A stretch of 27,975 nt of DNA from an uncultured Oscillibacter sp. (GCA_910587875.1 CAJUOD010000029.1:1-27975); one strand, 5' to 3'. Shown: positions 12,693 through 21,815, counted from the first letter of the stretch. Notes: generated from the sequence alone by a model not told the origin. Numbers and translations are program-made.

Positions 12693-15480
12693 TTCATTGT
12701 TTTCTATGATATATGATGCTGTTATGAAACTTTTAGTCAGCGAAAGAATTCTGCCCGATGGTTTGGAACAGGAAATATCTAAAATGCACACAATGTTTGA
12801 ACCATATTATCCTGATGAACATCTGAACGAAGAGGAATTGCTGCGGTGCGTTCTTTATGATTACGGTATCTTTGAAGGTACTGCAAAAATCCTTGAGGAT
12901 AATCGTGACCATAAGGAATGGCTGGCAGAAGAAAGAGCTTTTATTAAGTGGAACTTTTGGAATCGGTATAAAAAGTATTTGGAAATAGATGAGAAACTTC
13001 CGCCGTCAGTGGTTTCCGGTATTGATGCTGCAACTGAGGAAATTCTGAAGCGTTTAGAAAGCCCAAAGCGTCCAGGTGCATGGGATCGGCGCGGGATGGT
13101 TGTGGGTAATGTTCAATCTGGTAAGACAAGCAACTATACAGGCTTAATTGCGAAAGCTGTTGATGCTGGGTATAAGATTATAATTATATTGGCAGGCCTA
13201 AATAATGATCTTAGGAGTCAGACACAAAAACGTATCGACAAGGGCTTTATTGGAAGAGATACGCGAAAAAAGGAATCGTATGACCAAACGTCTTCCCGCA
13301 TTGGAGCCGGATTGCTTCCAGGTTTTGCTGAACCTCCGGTAATTGCAGTTACAAGTGCAGACTCTAACGGAGATTTCAAAAAATCTGTACATCATACTGT
13401 GACAATTACTCCAGGCGGGGATCCGATCATTGCAGTTGTGAAGAAGAATGTTACGCCGTTAAATAATCTTTTGAATTGGTTCACCGGAACAAATAATTCT
13501 GGGAAAATAGCGGATATTCCTTTGTTGCTTATTGACGATGAAGCAGATAATGCTTCGATTGACACGAAAGCGGCAAAGCGTATTGGCGGAGCTGAAGTTG
13601 ATCCGGACGCAGCAGAACAAGATCCGACTAAGATTAATGGCCTTATTCGGCAAATATTGAACTGCTTTATGCAAAGCGCATATGTAGGCTATACAGCCAC
13701 ACCCTTTGCAAACATTTTTATTTACCCAACGGATCCAAATAATGAACCAGCTGTTTTTGGAGAAGATCTGTACCCGCGCAGCTTTATTGTAAATCTTCAT
13801 GCTCCATCAAATTATATTGGTCCTGACAAAGTATTCGGCTTGTATAGAGACCGAACTGCAAATATTAAAGAAACTAAACCACTGCCGCTTACAAGAGAGG
13901 CGAATGATTATCTGTCGTTTTTTCCAGAAAAGCATAAAAGCAGCTGGATTGTGACAGGCCTGCCCGACTCTTTGCACAGGGCCATTTATTCATTTATCTT
14001 ATCAGCTGCTGCACGCGATGTACGGGGTCAAGGCAGAAAGCATCACTCCATGCTCGTCCATGTTACAAGATTTGTTGATGTCCAAACGCAGATTGCAGAG
14101 TTGCTGCGGGAAGAGATCAAGAAAATTGCGGCAGAGCTTGAACTGCAGACAGGGCCGCAATATGAACAGCTGATTTTGGACTTGGAACAGATTTGGCACG
14201 AAGACTATGAACCAACAACAAAAGCCGTCATAGATTCGCTTGATGATAATGGAATATTCCCAATAGAGTGGCCAGATATAAAGGCCCGCCTATTTACATT
14301 TGCATCAAAGATTGAGGTTAAGTCTGTTAATGGGAAAGCGGCTGACGGCGGACTCGATTATGACGCTTATCCCAACGGCTGTATGGCAATCGCTGTCGGT
14401 GGGGATAAACTTTCGCGCGGTTTGACTCTTGAAGGATTAACGATAAGTTATTATGCACGTCTTTCAAAAATGTATGACACTCTGCTGCAGATGGGCCGCT
14501 GGTTTGGTTATCGAAATGGTTATGCAGACTTATGCAGACTATATACCAGTACACAGCTCATTAACTGGTATCGACATATAGCGGTTGCGAACGAAGAACT
14601 GCGCCGAGAGTTAGATGATATGGCTGATCTGGGTGCAACACCAGAAAATTATGGTTTAAAAGTAAGGACTCACCCGGATGGAATGCTCATTACTGCAATG
14701 AATAAGATGCGCAATTCCGAGAAGCGGACAGTTACCTATGCCGGAAAGCTCCTGCAGATTACACGTTATTATAGGCACAGCGTATATAATGCGAAAAATA
14801 TTGTTTTTACAGATTCTTGGCTTAAAAAGCTTGGTATATCCAGCTACCCCTCCATTAAGAGCAGATACAATTTTCTGTGGCAGAATATATCTCCTGAACA
14901 AGTCGTGTATTTTCTGCAGAATATTACTATTCATTCTGACTGTTTCAGTGCTTCACCTAAAATTGTGAGTCAATACATTATGAATCAGGCTGAAGATGGA
15001 GAGCTGACAAATTGGACTGTAGCATTGGTTTCTACTCTTTCCGGCGAAAAATATAAAATTGGCGGGAAGGAAATTGGATTATCATGGCGCAGTGATGATC
15101 GAGCAGATGACGAGAGCGGAAATACAATATGCTTAATCAGAAATAACTTAATTACTGAAAGCGATCAAGAAGTTGATCTAAATGACGAAGAAAGAGAGTG
15201 TGCACTCAAAGAAACAATTGCACACTGGAAACCTTCCGGAAGATCCTCAGCGACTCCGACGGAACCTTCTCCTGTTTGGATTAGGAAATGCCGAAAAAAG
15301 CAAAATGGTCTGCTGTTAATCTATGTATTTAAATCAGGAAAAAGCGAAAAAATGATTCGCATACCATATGAGGACATATATTTGGGCTATGCTATCAGTT
15401 TTCCTGACAGTCGCACAGCCAAGCCCGTAGAATATAAGGTTGATGAAGTATATTTGAGGAATGATTTCGATGAAGAATGA
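12679..15480 (+). CDS. Z1 domain-containing helicase-like ATPase
   Basis: This 933-aa protein is a P-loop ATPase of the Z1 family (superfamily II-like). Motifs in order are Walker A GNVQSGKT (about 143-150), Walker B IDDEAD (about 285-290), motif III-like GYTATPFANIF (about 337-347), a Z1-specific GGDKLSRGLTLEG (about 574-586) and the motif VI-like LLQMGRWFGYRNGYADL (about 601-617). These fit an ATP-driven DNA translocase or remodeller acting with the GHKL protein. The start at 12679 is chosen because AAGGAGG lies nine bases upstream; upstream in-frame ATG 12631 is inside the previous gene and has no RBS. It overlaps the following nuclease gene by 11 bases. No separate nuclease motif is seen in it, so cleavage must come from partners. 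Confidence 0.93.
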   Translation: MNSNNSLFSMIYDAVMKLLVSERILPDGLEQEISKMHTMFEPYYPDEHLNEEELLRCVLYDYGIFEGTAKILEDNRDHKEWLAEERAFIKWNFWNRYKKYLEIDEKLPPSVVSGIDAATEEILKRLESPKRPGAWDRRGMVVGNVQSGKTSNYTGLIAKAVDAGYKIIIILAGLNNDLRSQTQKRIDKGFIGRDTRKKESYDQTSSRIGAGLLPGFAEPPVIAVTSADSNGDFKKSVHHTVTITPGGDPIIAVVKKNVTPLNNLLNWFTGTNNSGKIADIPLLLIDDEADNASIDTKAAKRIGGAEVDPDAAEQDPTKINGLIRQILNCFMQSAYVGYTATPFANIFIYPTDPNNEPAVFGEDLYPRSFIVNLHAPSNYIGPDKVFGLYRDRTANIKETKPLPLTREANDYLSFFPEKHKSSWIVTGLPDSLHRAIYSFILSAAARDVRGQGRKHHSMLVHVTRFVDVQTQIAELLREEIKKIAAELELQTGPQYEQLILDLEQIWHEDYEPTTKAVIDSLDDNGIFPIEWPDIKARLFTFASKIEVKSVNGKAADGGLDYDAYPNGCMAIAVGGDKLSRGLTLEGLTISYYARLSKMYDTLLQMGRWFGYRNGYADLCRLYTSTQLINWYRHIAVANEELRRELDDMADLGATPENYGLKVRTHPDGMLITAMNKMRNSEKRTVTYAGKLLQITRYYRHSVYNAKNIVFTDSWLKKLGISSYPSIKSRYNFLWQNISPEQVVYFLQNITIHSDCFSASPKIVSQYIMNQAEDGELTNWTVALVSTLSGEKYKIGGKEIGLSWRSDDRADDESGNTICLIRNNLITESDQEVDLNDEERECALKETIAHWKPSGRSSATPTEPSPVWIRKCRKKQNGLLLIYVFKSGKSEKMIRIPYEDIYLGYAISFPDSRTAKPVEYKVDEVYLRNDFDEE

Positions 15481-16479
15481 TAGCTTAGAGAGTATATGGA
15501 AAAATATTGACAAAAAGGGATATCCTGAAAACAGAAGATATCAGCGTATAGTCTGTGTAGATTTGTTATATCGGGTGTATATTGGTTCAGTCGGAATTCC
15601 CTCCAAGCGGTATTTGTCAATTGAAATTCCAAAAGCAGAAAAAGCACAGTTTAATTCATTTACATCCCCCAAAGTTTTACACTTACTTTAAATGAGCCAA
15701 GTTTAAAGCACGAAGGGTACTCTGCTTGCGTACTTCAAGCTGCTTCGCATGACCAAAATGATGTTTTTACCTTTTTAGCTCAAGATATTCTTCAAGAACT
15801 GAGGAATCAAAAAAGTGCTGATAAATTTGTAAGAGCCTTAAAATATCGAATTGAAAAATGGAGAGATTTTTTCAGAAATCCCTCACATAAAAAACTCTCT
15901 GATGAAATGGTGATAGGGCTTTGGGGAGAACTGCAGCTGATACAAGAACTCAGTAGCAGAGGAATTTCAATCGGTGCGGATATTTGGAACGGCCCAATAA
16001 AATCAGCCCAGGACTTTCAAGGCAGAAATATTGCCGTAGAAGTGAAGACCATGGCAGCAGACGGCTCTGATGTTGTGAATATATCCAGTGAGGCGCAGCT
16101 TGATGACAACAGCAGAAATGCACTGTTTCTTACGGTTTTTAGAATCGAGAGAAATGATGCAAATGGGATAAGTCTTCCTGAAATGGTTGAAAAAACAGTA
16201 GCTGAACTGTCTGCGCAGCAAAAAGGGCGTTTTTATGCAGCACTGTTATGCCTTGGATATTCTCCGGATGATGCTGCCCTGTACAATAAGGGTTATTTAT
16301 TGCAGGAAAAACAGATTTACCAAGTAAAAGCCGGTTTCCCGCGTTTGCTGCGCAGTGATTTGCCGCAAGGTGTAGTTGGAATAAAGTATCAGATTTCTTT
16401 GAGAAGCTGTGTCTCATTTCTTTCGGATCTAGATTTTATGATCTCCACAATTAAGGAGTATGAATATGAGCAAAGCTGA
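15470..16479 (+). pseudogene. PD-(D/E)XK motif nuclease (DUF4420-like), interrupted by a one-base frameshift
   Basis: Two frames together encode a 336-aa protein of the 'PD-(D/E)XK motif' family that normally sits between Z1 and AIPR genes. The first frame (MKNDSLESIWKNIDKKGYPE) runs to a stop at 15689-15691. From 15661 the second frame is open without a stop (YIPQSFTLTLNEPSLKHEGY, onwards) through to 16479. Adding one C to the C5 run at 15666-15670 joins them perfectly (FTSPQSFTLTL). The catalytic region lies in the second part: WGELQLIQEL (E), then QDFQGRNIAVEVKT giving D-x9-E-V-K. ATG 15470 is nine bases after GAGGA and overlaps the Z1 stop. The defect may be a true mutation, phase variation, ribosomal slippage on the C run, or a sequencing error. 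Confidence 0.82.
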
Positions 16480-18580
16480 AGGACTCAAAAAGTTCTACGA
16501 AGATTTAACCCAAGAAATTATTAACAAAGCAGCAATAAATGAAACTGAGGATTTTCGTGAAAATATTTTTACGCAAATATATATCGATCATCTTTGTGAA
16601 GCCGCAGAAATAGAAGATGGGAATATTTGTTTTCACGAAAACCGCGGCGTAAAAGTCAACGGATACAGTATTGCCGAAGACGAAAGTTATATCGCTCTGT
16701 TTGTGTCTATCTATAAAAATAGTTCACAGATGTTTTCGGTTCCCCCCTCCGAAGCAGCTGCGATGCTGAACCGTGCAAAACAGTTTTATTTAAAATCCCT
16801 AAAGAAATATCAAACAACTATTGAAGAAGCATATGGGGCTTTTGATTTGGCTCGAAGCATCTATGAATATCACGGAAAGATAAAAGAAGTAAAACTAATC
16901 TTATTTACGAACGGTACAATCCGCTCAACATTCTTAGAGCCCGAAAATGTAAATGGAATCACTTTTATCCCTACAATTTGGGATATTGAACGGATATATC
17001 GAGTGAGCACATCTGGTGCGGGACGGGAAAAAGTTGAATTTGATTTAATGGAGCTGGCTGGAAAAACCTTAAACGCAATCCAGGTTGCAATTCCAGAAGA
17101 AGTACGAACTGAAAGATCTGGCAATGTGGTTCATAGCGGCGGATATACATCTTATCTTACCGTTTTCCCGGGAGATGTTCTTTTTAAAATTTATGAACGC
17201 TATAATGCAAGACTGCTTGAAAAAAATGTACGTGCATTTCTGCAGGCAAGGGGTGGAGTAAATTCAAGGATCCGCTCTACAATACTTGAAATACCGGAAA
17301 TGTTTCTCGCCTATAATAATGGCATTTCTGCTACAGCAGAACAAATTTCCGTCAGCAATGTACAAGGAAATGCATGTACAATTACGGGTTTAAAAGACTT
17401 TCAGATCGTAAATGGCGGCCAAACAACTGCATCAATTTTCAATGCTTGTATAAAAGATAAAACCCCTCTGGAGAAAATTTTTGTACAAGCCAAAATTACA
17501 GTATTGTCTGATCAAAGCCGAATGGAACAAATTGTTCCGCAAATTTCAGCCTGCGCCAATACACAAAATAAAGTTCAGCTGGCAGATTTTTCTGCTAATG
17601 ACGAGTTCCACCAAGAAATAGAGAAACTGTCCAGAACTGTTTGGGCCCCAGCAAAAACCGGAGGTGAGCAGCAGACAAAATGGTTTTATGAGAGGGCCAG
17701 AGGCCAGTATGCGGACACACGTTCACGAGAGAAAAACGCTAAATATTTTGACTCAATTTATCCTAAGGTGCAGTATTTTGACAAACTTGAATTAGCCAGA
17801 TATGAAAATGTTTGGGATCAACTGCCTTACATAACGAGTAAAGGCGGACAAGCAAGCTTTCGCGATTTTACTATTCGTTTAAAAAGACGCGGGAAATTTA
17901 TACCTACACAGGAATATTACCAAGATCTTATTGCTAAAGCGATTATTTATCGGCGCATACGTCAAATCGTAAAAGGGCGAAAATATCAGGGCTTCTGGGC
18001 AAATATTACAGATTACACAGCAGCTTATATCAGCTATAAGTCTGCGCAGAGAATTGATCTGCAAAAAATATGGCGCCTGCAGTCCGTCTCTGAGTCATTT
18101 GACAGGATGGCTAAGTCCACTGCAGATGCTGTTTATAATTACTTAGCGGAAACATGCGCAGGAGTAAATACGACTCAGTGGTGCAAAAAGGAACAATGTT
18201 GGGAAGATATAAAGAATAAGCTCATTATTACATTAGATGTTGGAGTTGCTGCAGAATTGGTTCCATTGGACAGAGAAAAATCTGCAGGTATAGAATCTCT
18301 GAATGGGCCAGAAAAAGATTTGGTTGAAGATATAGCGAAAGTGAGTGCGGATATATGGTTTGCAGCCGCTTCTTGGGGAAAAGAAACCGGAAACCTTCAA
18401 GGATATCAGTACGGAATATCTGGAACGCTCGGAAGATATGTCGGCTGGAATAAGGTGCCCTCAATTAAACAGGCAAAGCAAGGCCTGAAAATATTGAAAA
18501 TTGCTTATCAAAAAGGTTTCATTATCGAAAATACAGTAAAAGAATTATTAGACAAATATTTGTCTTTTCTAGACAATTAA
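16466..18580 (+). CDS. AIPR-family (abortive infection phage resistance) protein
   Basis: This 704-aa protein carries the AIPR hallmark in its middle: FLAYNNGISATAEQISV (about residues 280-296) followed by TGLKDFQIVNGGQTTASI (about 306-323). An N-terminal region (LTQEIINKAAINETEDFREN) resembles the start of other AIPR proteins. AIPR proteins were first named for plasmid-borne abortive infection in lactococci, and their activity is still poorly defined. In this operon it follows the nuclease and precedes the methylase, so it may be a specificity or effector component. ATG 16466 is chosen because AAGGAG is seven bases upstream; ATG 16460 would be one base from it. It overlaps the preceding gene by 14 bases. 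Confidence 0.92.
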   Translation: MSKAEGLKKFYEDLTQEIINKAAINETEDFRENIFTQIYIDHLCEAAEIEDGNICFHENRGVKVNGYSIAEDESYIALFVSIYKNSSQMFSVPPSEAAAMLNRAKQFYLKSLKKYQTTIEEAYGAFDLARSIYEYHGKIKEVKLILFTNGTIRSTFLEPENVNGITFIPTIWDIERIYRVSTSGAGREKVEFDLMELAGKTLNAIQVAIPEEVRTERSGNVVHSGGYTSYLTVFPGDVLFKIYERYNARLLEKNVRAFLQARGGVNSRIRSTILEIPEMFLAYNNGISATAEQISVSNVQGNACTITGLKDFQIVNGGQTTASIFNACIKDKTPLEKIFVQAKITVLSDQSRMEQIVPQISACANTQNKVQLADFSANDEFHQEIEKLSRTVWAPAKTGGEQQTKWFYERARGQYADTRSREKNAKYFDSIYPKVQYFDKLELARYENVWDQLPYITSKGGQASFRDFTIRLKRRGKFIPTQEYYQDLIAKAIIYRRIRQIVKGRKYQGFWANITDYTAAYISYKSAQRIDLQKIWRLQSVSESFDRMAKSTADAVYNYLAETCAGVNTTQWCKKEQCWEDIKNKLIITLDVGVAAELVPLDREKSAGIESLNGPEKDLVEDIAKVSADIWFAAASWGKETGNLQGYQYGISGTLGRYVGWNKVPSIKQAKQGLKILKIAYQKGFIIENTVKELLDKYLSFLDN

Positions 18581-18600
18581 ATTAGCAGGGGAACAGTACC

Positions 18601-20229
18601 ATGGGGAATAAATATAAGGTAATTGACTTGTTTTCCGGCGCAGGAGGCTTAAGTTTGGGTTTCCTTCAAACAAGGAAATACGATATAAAAGTTGCGTTTG
18701 AAAATAGTCCGCATATGCAGGAAACATATCGTCTTAACCATCCAGGTGTGGAAATCCAGGGCGACGTGTGTACAGCTGACTATGCTGACATTATGCGCAG
18801 GCATGGTAATATTGACGTTGTGATAGGAGGGCCGCCCTGTCAAGGCTTTTCAAATGCAAATCGACAAAAAAACCATGCAGTCAGCCAGAATAATAAACTG
18901 GTAAAACAATATCTTCGGGCAATATTAGAACTTCAGCCAAAAGCTTTCGTTATGGAAAATGTGAGTATGCTTCGCTCAGAAGTTCATAGATTTTACATGG
19001 AAAAGGGGGATGCGGCAACGATTGCGAGATGTCAGATTCCTGTTAAGGAAACATCTATTCATCTCTTGGATACTGAGTTTATGTTTAAGGGAGCAGTTGC
19101 AATCGTACAGGATAAAGAAAAAGTTGAAAAATACCTCTGGGCAGACAGAGATTACTTTGAACTGAATATTATCTATAAAGCATCCAAAAATATTTCTAAA
19201 ATGCTTAAAGCACTGAATAAGCACAAAAGTCAGTTGTTGCATATTGCAGAGGGATTTCAGAATATGCCGAAAAATGATTATATTCTGCACGAAGGAGAAA
19301 AAGCGTTTAAAGCTGTTTCAGATTATTATGCTGGGACATTGGAGGCATCAGAAATAAAAGAGAAAATTGAACATTCTATCATGATTCAAAGAATGCTGGG
19401 CAGAGCAAAGGAAATCTTTGAGAATCAAATTATCGTAGATGAGTACGTTCAAAGCAAGGGGCTCGCAGCAAAAGTTCGTTCTTTTTCAGTCTACGACTAT
19501 CTGTGCAGAATTCTGGAGGCTCCTGAAAATAATTATGTGATTGCCAGTGATGTTCTTTGTGCTGCAGATTATGGGGCTCCGCAAAAGCGCATGCGTTTTG
19601 TGCTGATAGGTATTAAAAAGAGTATATCACATAAAATTGTTTTGCCTAAGGGGCGATTCAGTACAAACAAATATAGGACAGTCAGAGATGCTATCGGTGA
19701 TTTGGAAGATATAAAACCTATAACGGATGTTGCAGAAGATAAAAATGGCATCATAATTCAACCCAAAGAAGGACTTAGCCAATTAGCTTCCTCTTTGAGA
19801 AATTCACGTGTTCTTAAAAATCATATTATTACAAAGACAACGGACACTGCGATGGAACGCTTTCGCGCTCTCAGTCAGGGGCAGAATTTTCATGCACTGG
19901 ACAGCGCGCTAAAAACAAATACCTACACAGATGCGGCACGTACTCAAAATACAATTTATCTGCGTCTTAATTACGATGAACCCAGCGGAACAGTTGTTAA
20001 TGTAAGGAAATCTATGTGGATCCATCCTACTCTTGACCGCGCGGTTAGTGTGAGGGAAGCTGCCCGGCTACAGACATTTCCAGACAGCTTTGTTTTTTGC
20101 GGCTCTAAAGACAAGCAATATCAACAAGTTGGAAATGCTGTTCCGCCGATTATGGCAAAATCAATTGCGAAGAAACTTGCCCAAACTTTAACAAAAAGCT
20201 TACAGTTAATCGAGAAGGAAAATGGCTGA
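18601..20229 (+). CDS. DNA (cytosine-5)-methyltransferase, Dcm type
   Basis: This 542-aa enzyme transfers a methyl group from S-adenosylmethionine to C5 of cytosine. Conserved motifs are I (DLFSGAGGLSLGF, from D9), IV with the catalytic Cys80 (GGPPCQGFS), VI (MENV, about 118-121), VIII (QKRMRFVLIG, about 327-336), IX (SVREAARLQTFP) and X (QVGNAVPPIMAKSIA). The target-recognition region between VIII and IX is present. Unusually, motifs VI and VIII are about 200 residues apart, against a few dozen in typical Dcm enzymes, so a lysine-rich helical insert (about 130-320) is present. The recognition sequence cannot be read. It lies 20 bases after AIPR and overlaps the vsr-like gene by eight bases, so methylation and repair are co-expressed. 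Confidence 0.96.
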   Translation: MGNKYKVIDLFSGAGGLSLGFLQTRKYDIKVAFENSPHMQETYRLNHPGVEIQGDVCTADYADIMRRHGNIDVVIGGPPCQGFSNANRQKNHAVSQNNKLVKQYLRAILELQPKAFVMENVSMLRSEVHRFYMEKGDAATIARCQIPVKETSIHLLDTEFMFKGAVAIVQDKEKVEKYLWADRDYFELNIIYKASKNISKMLKALNKHKSQLLHIAEGFQNMPKNDYILHEGEKAFKAVSDYYAGTLEASEIKEKIEHSIMIQRMLGRAKEIFENQIIVDEYVQSKGLAAKVRSFSVYDYLCRILEAPENNYVIASDVLCAADYGAPQKRMRFVLIGIKKSISHKIVLPKGRFSTNKYRTVRDAIGDLEDIKPITDVAEDKNGIIIQPKEGLSQLASSLRNSRVLKNHIITKTTDTAMERFRALSQGQNFHALDSALKTNTYTDAARTQNTIYLRLNYDEPSGTVVNVRKSMWIHPTLDRAVSVREAARLQTFPDSFVFCGSKDKQYQQVGNAVPPIMAKSIAKKLAQTLTKSLQLIEKENG

Positions 20230-20644
20230 TAATCATTCCAAAGAAGTGCGGAGTATGAATATGTCACATATCCGCAGCACCAACAGCAAACCAGAGGAAG
20301 TTGTACGGAAATATCTGTTTTCCAAAGGATTTCGCTATCGGAAAAACGTGCGGACTCTGCCAGGATCTCCTGACATAGTGCTTCCAAAATATAAAACGGT
20401 AATTTTTGTAAACGGCTGTTTCTGGCACAAACACAGCTGTCCGCGTTTTGTGTGGCCTTCATCAAATCAAACATACTGGGGACCTAAAATTATGGGTAAT
20501 GTGGAGCGCGACAAGAAAAATACGTTGTTGCTCCAAGGCCAAGGATGGAATGTCATCGTTGTTTGGGAATGTGAATTAAAACGTGCGGTTCGGGAAGAGC
20601 GCCTTTCAAAGCTGTGCGCAGAGATTTTAGAACACGGAACATAG
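20222..20644 (+). CDS. vsr: Very short patch repair (Vsr) DNA mismatch endonuclease
   Basis: This 140-aa protein is of normal Vsr length. It nicks 5' of the T in T:G mismatches made by deamination of 5-methylcytosine, protecting methylation sites from mutation. Visible family features are MSHIRSTNSKPEEVVRKYL, LPGSPDIVLPKYKTVIFVNG with the metal-binding Asp51, and GCFWHKHSCP with Trp68 and the catalytic-type His69; NVERDKKN and VVWECELK complete the pattern. Residue numbers happen to coincide with E. coli Vsr Asp51/His69. Its start overlaps the methylase stop by eight bases, the usual pairing with a C5-methyltransferase. In this cluster a role in restriction itself is also possible but unproven. 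Confidence 0.95.
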   Translation: MADNHSKEVRSMNMSHIRSTNSKPEEVVRKYLFSKGFRYRKNVRTLPGSPDIVLPKYKTVIFVNGCFWHKHSCPRFVWPSSNQTYWGPKIMGNVERDKKNTLLLQGQGWNVIVVWECELKRAVREERLSKLCAEILEHGT

Positions 20645-20655
20645 GAGAACACATT

Positions 20656-21420
20656 ATGGCCCGTCAATGGACAAAAGAAGAGGAAATATTGGCATTCGCA
20701 CTATACTGCAAAGTTTCCTTTGGAAAAATCCACACACATAATGATTTAATTAGATCATTAGCATCAATACTGAATAGGACTCCTGCATCCGTTGCTATGA
20801 AAATGTGCAACTTTGCACGGTTTGACACATCCCTGCAGTCTAGAGGTATCGCTGGTTTAAAGAATGGAAGCCGTCTTGATAAAGAAGTATGGGATGAGTT
20901 TAGCTCTAATCTTGAGCTCTTAGAGATAAAAAGCAAAGAAGTTTTACAATCGTTTAATTTGCAGGAAGACTCCTCAGATAAATGGTCAGCTTTGCCTGTT
21001 GGAGGAGAATCCGAAAGAGTCGTACATATACGCCAAAACCAAAGTTTTTTTCGGCAAACGGTGTTGTTATCTTATGAAAATGCATGCTGTATTACTGGGA
21101 TTGCTGTTCCAGCGTTATTAAATGCGAGTCATATCAAACCTTGGAGAGACAGCGATCCATTGACAGAAAGAACCAATCCCCAAAATGGTCTGTGTTTAAA
21201 CGCGCTTCATGACAGAGCTTTTGACAGAGGATTAATTACCATTGATCAAGATTATCGTATTGTTCTTTCAAAACAAATTAAAGAATTCTATCCAACTGAT
21301 GCTGTACGGGAATATTTTTTCAGATACGAAGGCAGTCGGATCCGACTGCCGTATCGATTTCATCCAAGTAAAGAGTTCCTAGCTTACCACAATGTAAATA
21401 TTTTTGAGAGAAATTTATAA
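20656..21420 (+). CDS. HNH endonuclease, restriction-type
   Basis: This 254-aa protein has an N-terminal helical DNA-binding-like region (MARQWTKEEEILAFALYCKV, then LASILNRTPASVAMKM) of the kind seen in HNH restriction proteins. An HNH_2-type nuclease core follows at about residues 140-195: ENACCITGIAVPALLNASHI, then KPWRDSD, then NPQNGLCLNALHDRAFDRGL. The His of ASHIKPW, the Asn of NGLCL and the His of LHDRAFD are in place, so it looks active. ATG 20656 has GGAGAA at eight bases; the frame is open upstream into vsr but has no RBS there. It is the last gene of the island, 11 bases after vsr, and is probably a second cleavage subunit beside the PD-(D/E)XK protein. Confidence 0.92.
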   Translation: MARQWTKEEEILAFALYCKVSFGKIHTHNDLIRSLASILNRTPASVAMKMCNFARFDTSLQSRGIAGLKNGSRLDKEVWDEFSSNLELLEIKSKEVLQSFNLQEDSSDKWSALPVGGESERVVHIRQNQSFFRQTVLLSYENACCITGIAVPALLNASHIKPWRDSDPLTERTNPQNGLCLNALHDRAFDRGLITIDQDYRIVLSKQIKEFYPTDAVREYFFRYEGSRIRLPYRFHPSKEFLAYHNVNIFERNL

Positions 21421-21484
21421 AGGCGTACTTATTGCTTTAATAACATCCAAATAAATAAAGATACTATTTGGAGGTCAGACGGAA

Positions 21485-21805
21485 ATGACAGTCAAAACAT
21501 ACGACAAACTGGTCCGCGACCGCATTCCCGAAATCATCGAATCCGACGGCAAAACCTGCGTCACAGAAACCCTGTCCGACGCACGATACCTGGAAATGCT
21601 GGACGCCAAGCTGAACGAGGAGCTGGCCGAGTACCAGGAGAGCAAAACCCTGGAGGAGCTGGCGGACCTGCTGGAGGTTCTGCGGGCCGTTGTCCGGGTC
21701 AGGGGCTGGACCTGGGAACAGCTGGAGCTGACCCGGCAGGCAAAAGCCGCCAAACGGGGCAGCTTTGAGAAGAAAATTCTTCTAAAAGAAGTCCTGGAGA
21801 AATGA
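21485..21805 (+). CDS. MazG/PRA-PH-like nucleotide pyrophosphohydrolase
   Basis: This is a 106-aa all-alpha NTP pyrophosphohydrolase. It opens YDKLVRDRIPEIIESDGKTC, a start typical of the short phosphoribosyl-ATP pyrophosphohydrolase-like house-cleaning proteins, and has the metal-binding set KLNEELAEY...LEELADLLEVL (E-E-x-x-E and E-x-x-D). It would hydrolyse non-canonical or excess NTPs to NMP and pyrophosphate. The RBS is GGAGGT. Base composition is GC-rich again, unlike the island just upstream. Its stop is ten bases before the next start, so it is co-translated with the nuclease-helicase, and a shared defence role is plausible but not shown. Confidence 0.88.
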   Translation: MTVKTYDKLVRDRIPEIIESDGKTCVTETLSDARYLEMLDAKLNEELAEYQESKTLEELADLLEVLRAVVRVRGWTWEQLELTRQAKAAKRGSFEKKILLKEVLEK

Positions 21806-21815
21806 GGTGACCGCC

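Larger units (their letters stand above)
10910..21420 (+). other. AT-rich defence island: GHKL ATPase, Z1, PD-(D/E)XK, AIPR, C5-methylase, Vsr, HNH
   Basis: Seven same-strand genes are packed with overlaps of 14, 11, 14 and 8 bases and gaps of 20 and 11 bases, behind a single promoter. Base composition is plainly lower in GC than both flanks, codons end mostly in A/T, and composition returns to GC-rich at the next gene, so horizontal acquisition is likely. No integrase or flanking repeat was found at the edges. GHKL ATPase plus SF2-like ATPase plus nuclease next to a Dcm-type methylase is the organisation described for prokaryotic MORC/paraMORC restriction-modification systems. Confidence 0.85.

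Noticed and set aside
15666..15673. Canonical minus-one slippery heptamer at the nuclease frameshift
   Set aside because: CCCCAAA in the reading frame does not fit X XXY YYZ, so a classic programmed site is not claimed. Simple slippage on the C run remains possible.
21421..21484. Attachment-site repeat at the right edge of the island
   Set aside because: No convincing repeat matching the left edge near 10640-10900 was found by eye, so no att site is called.
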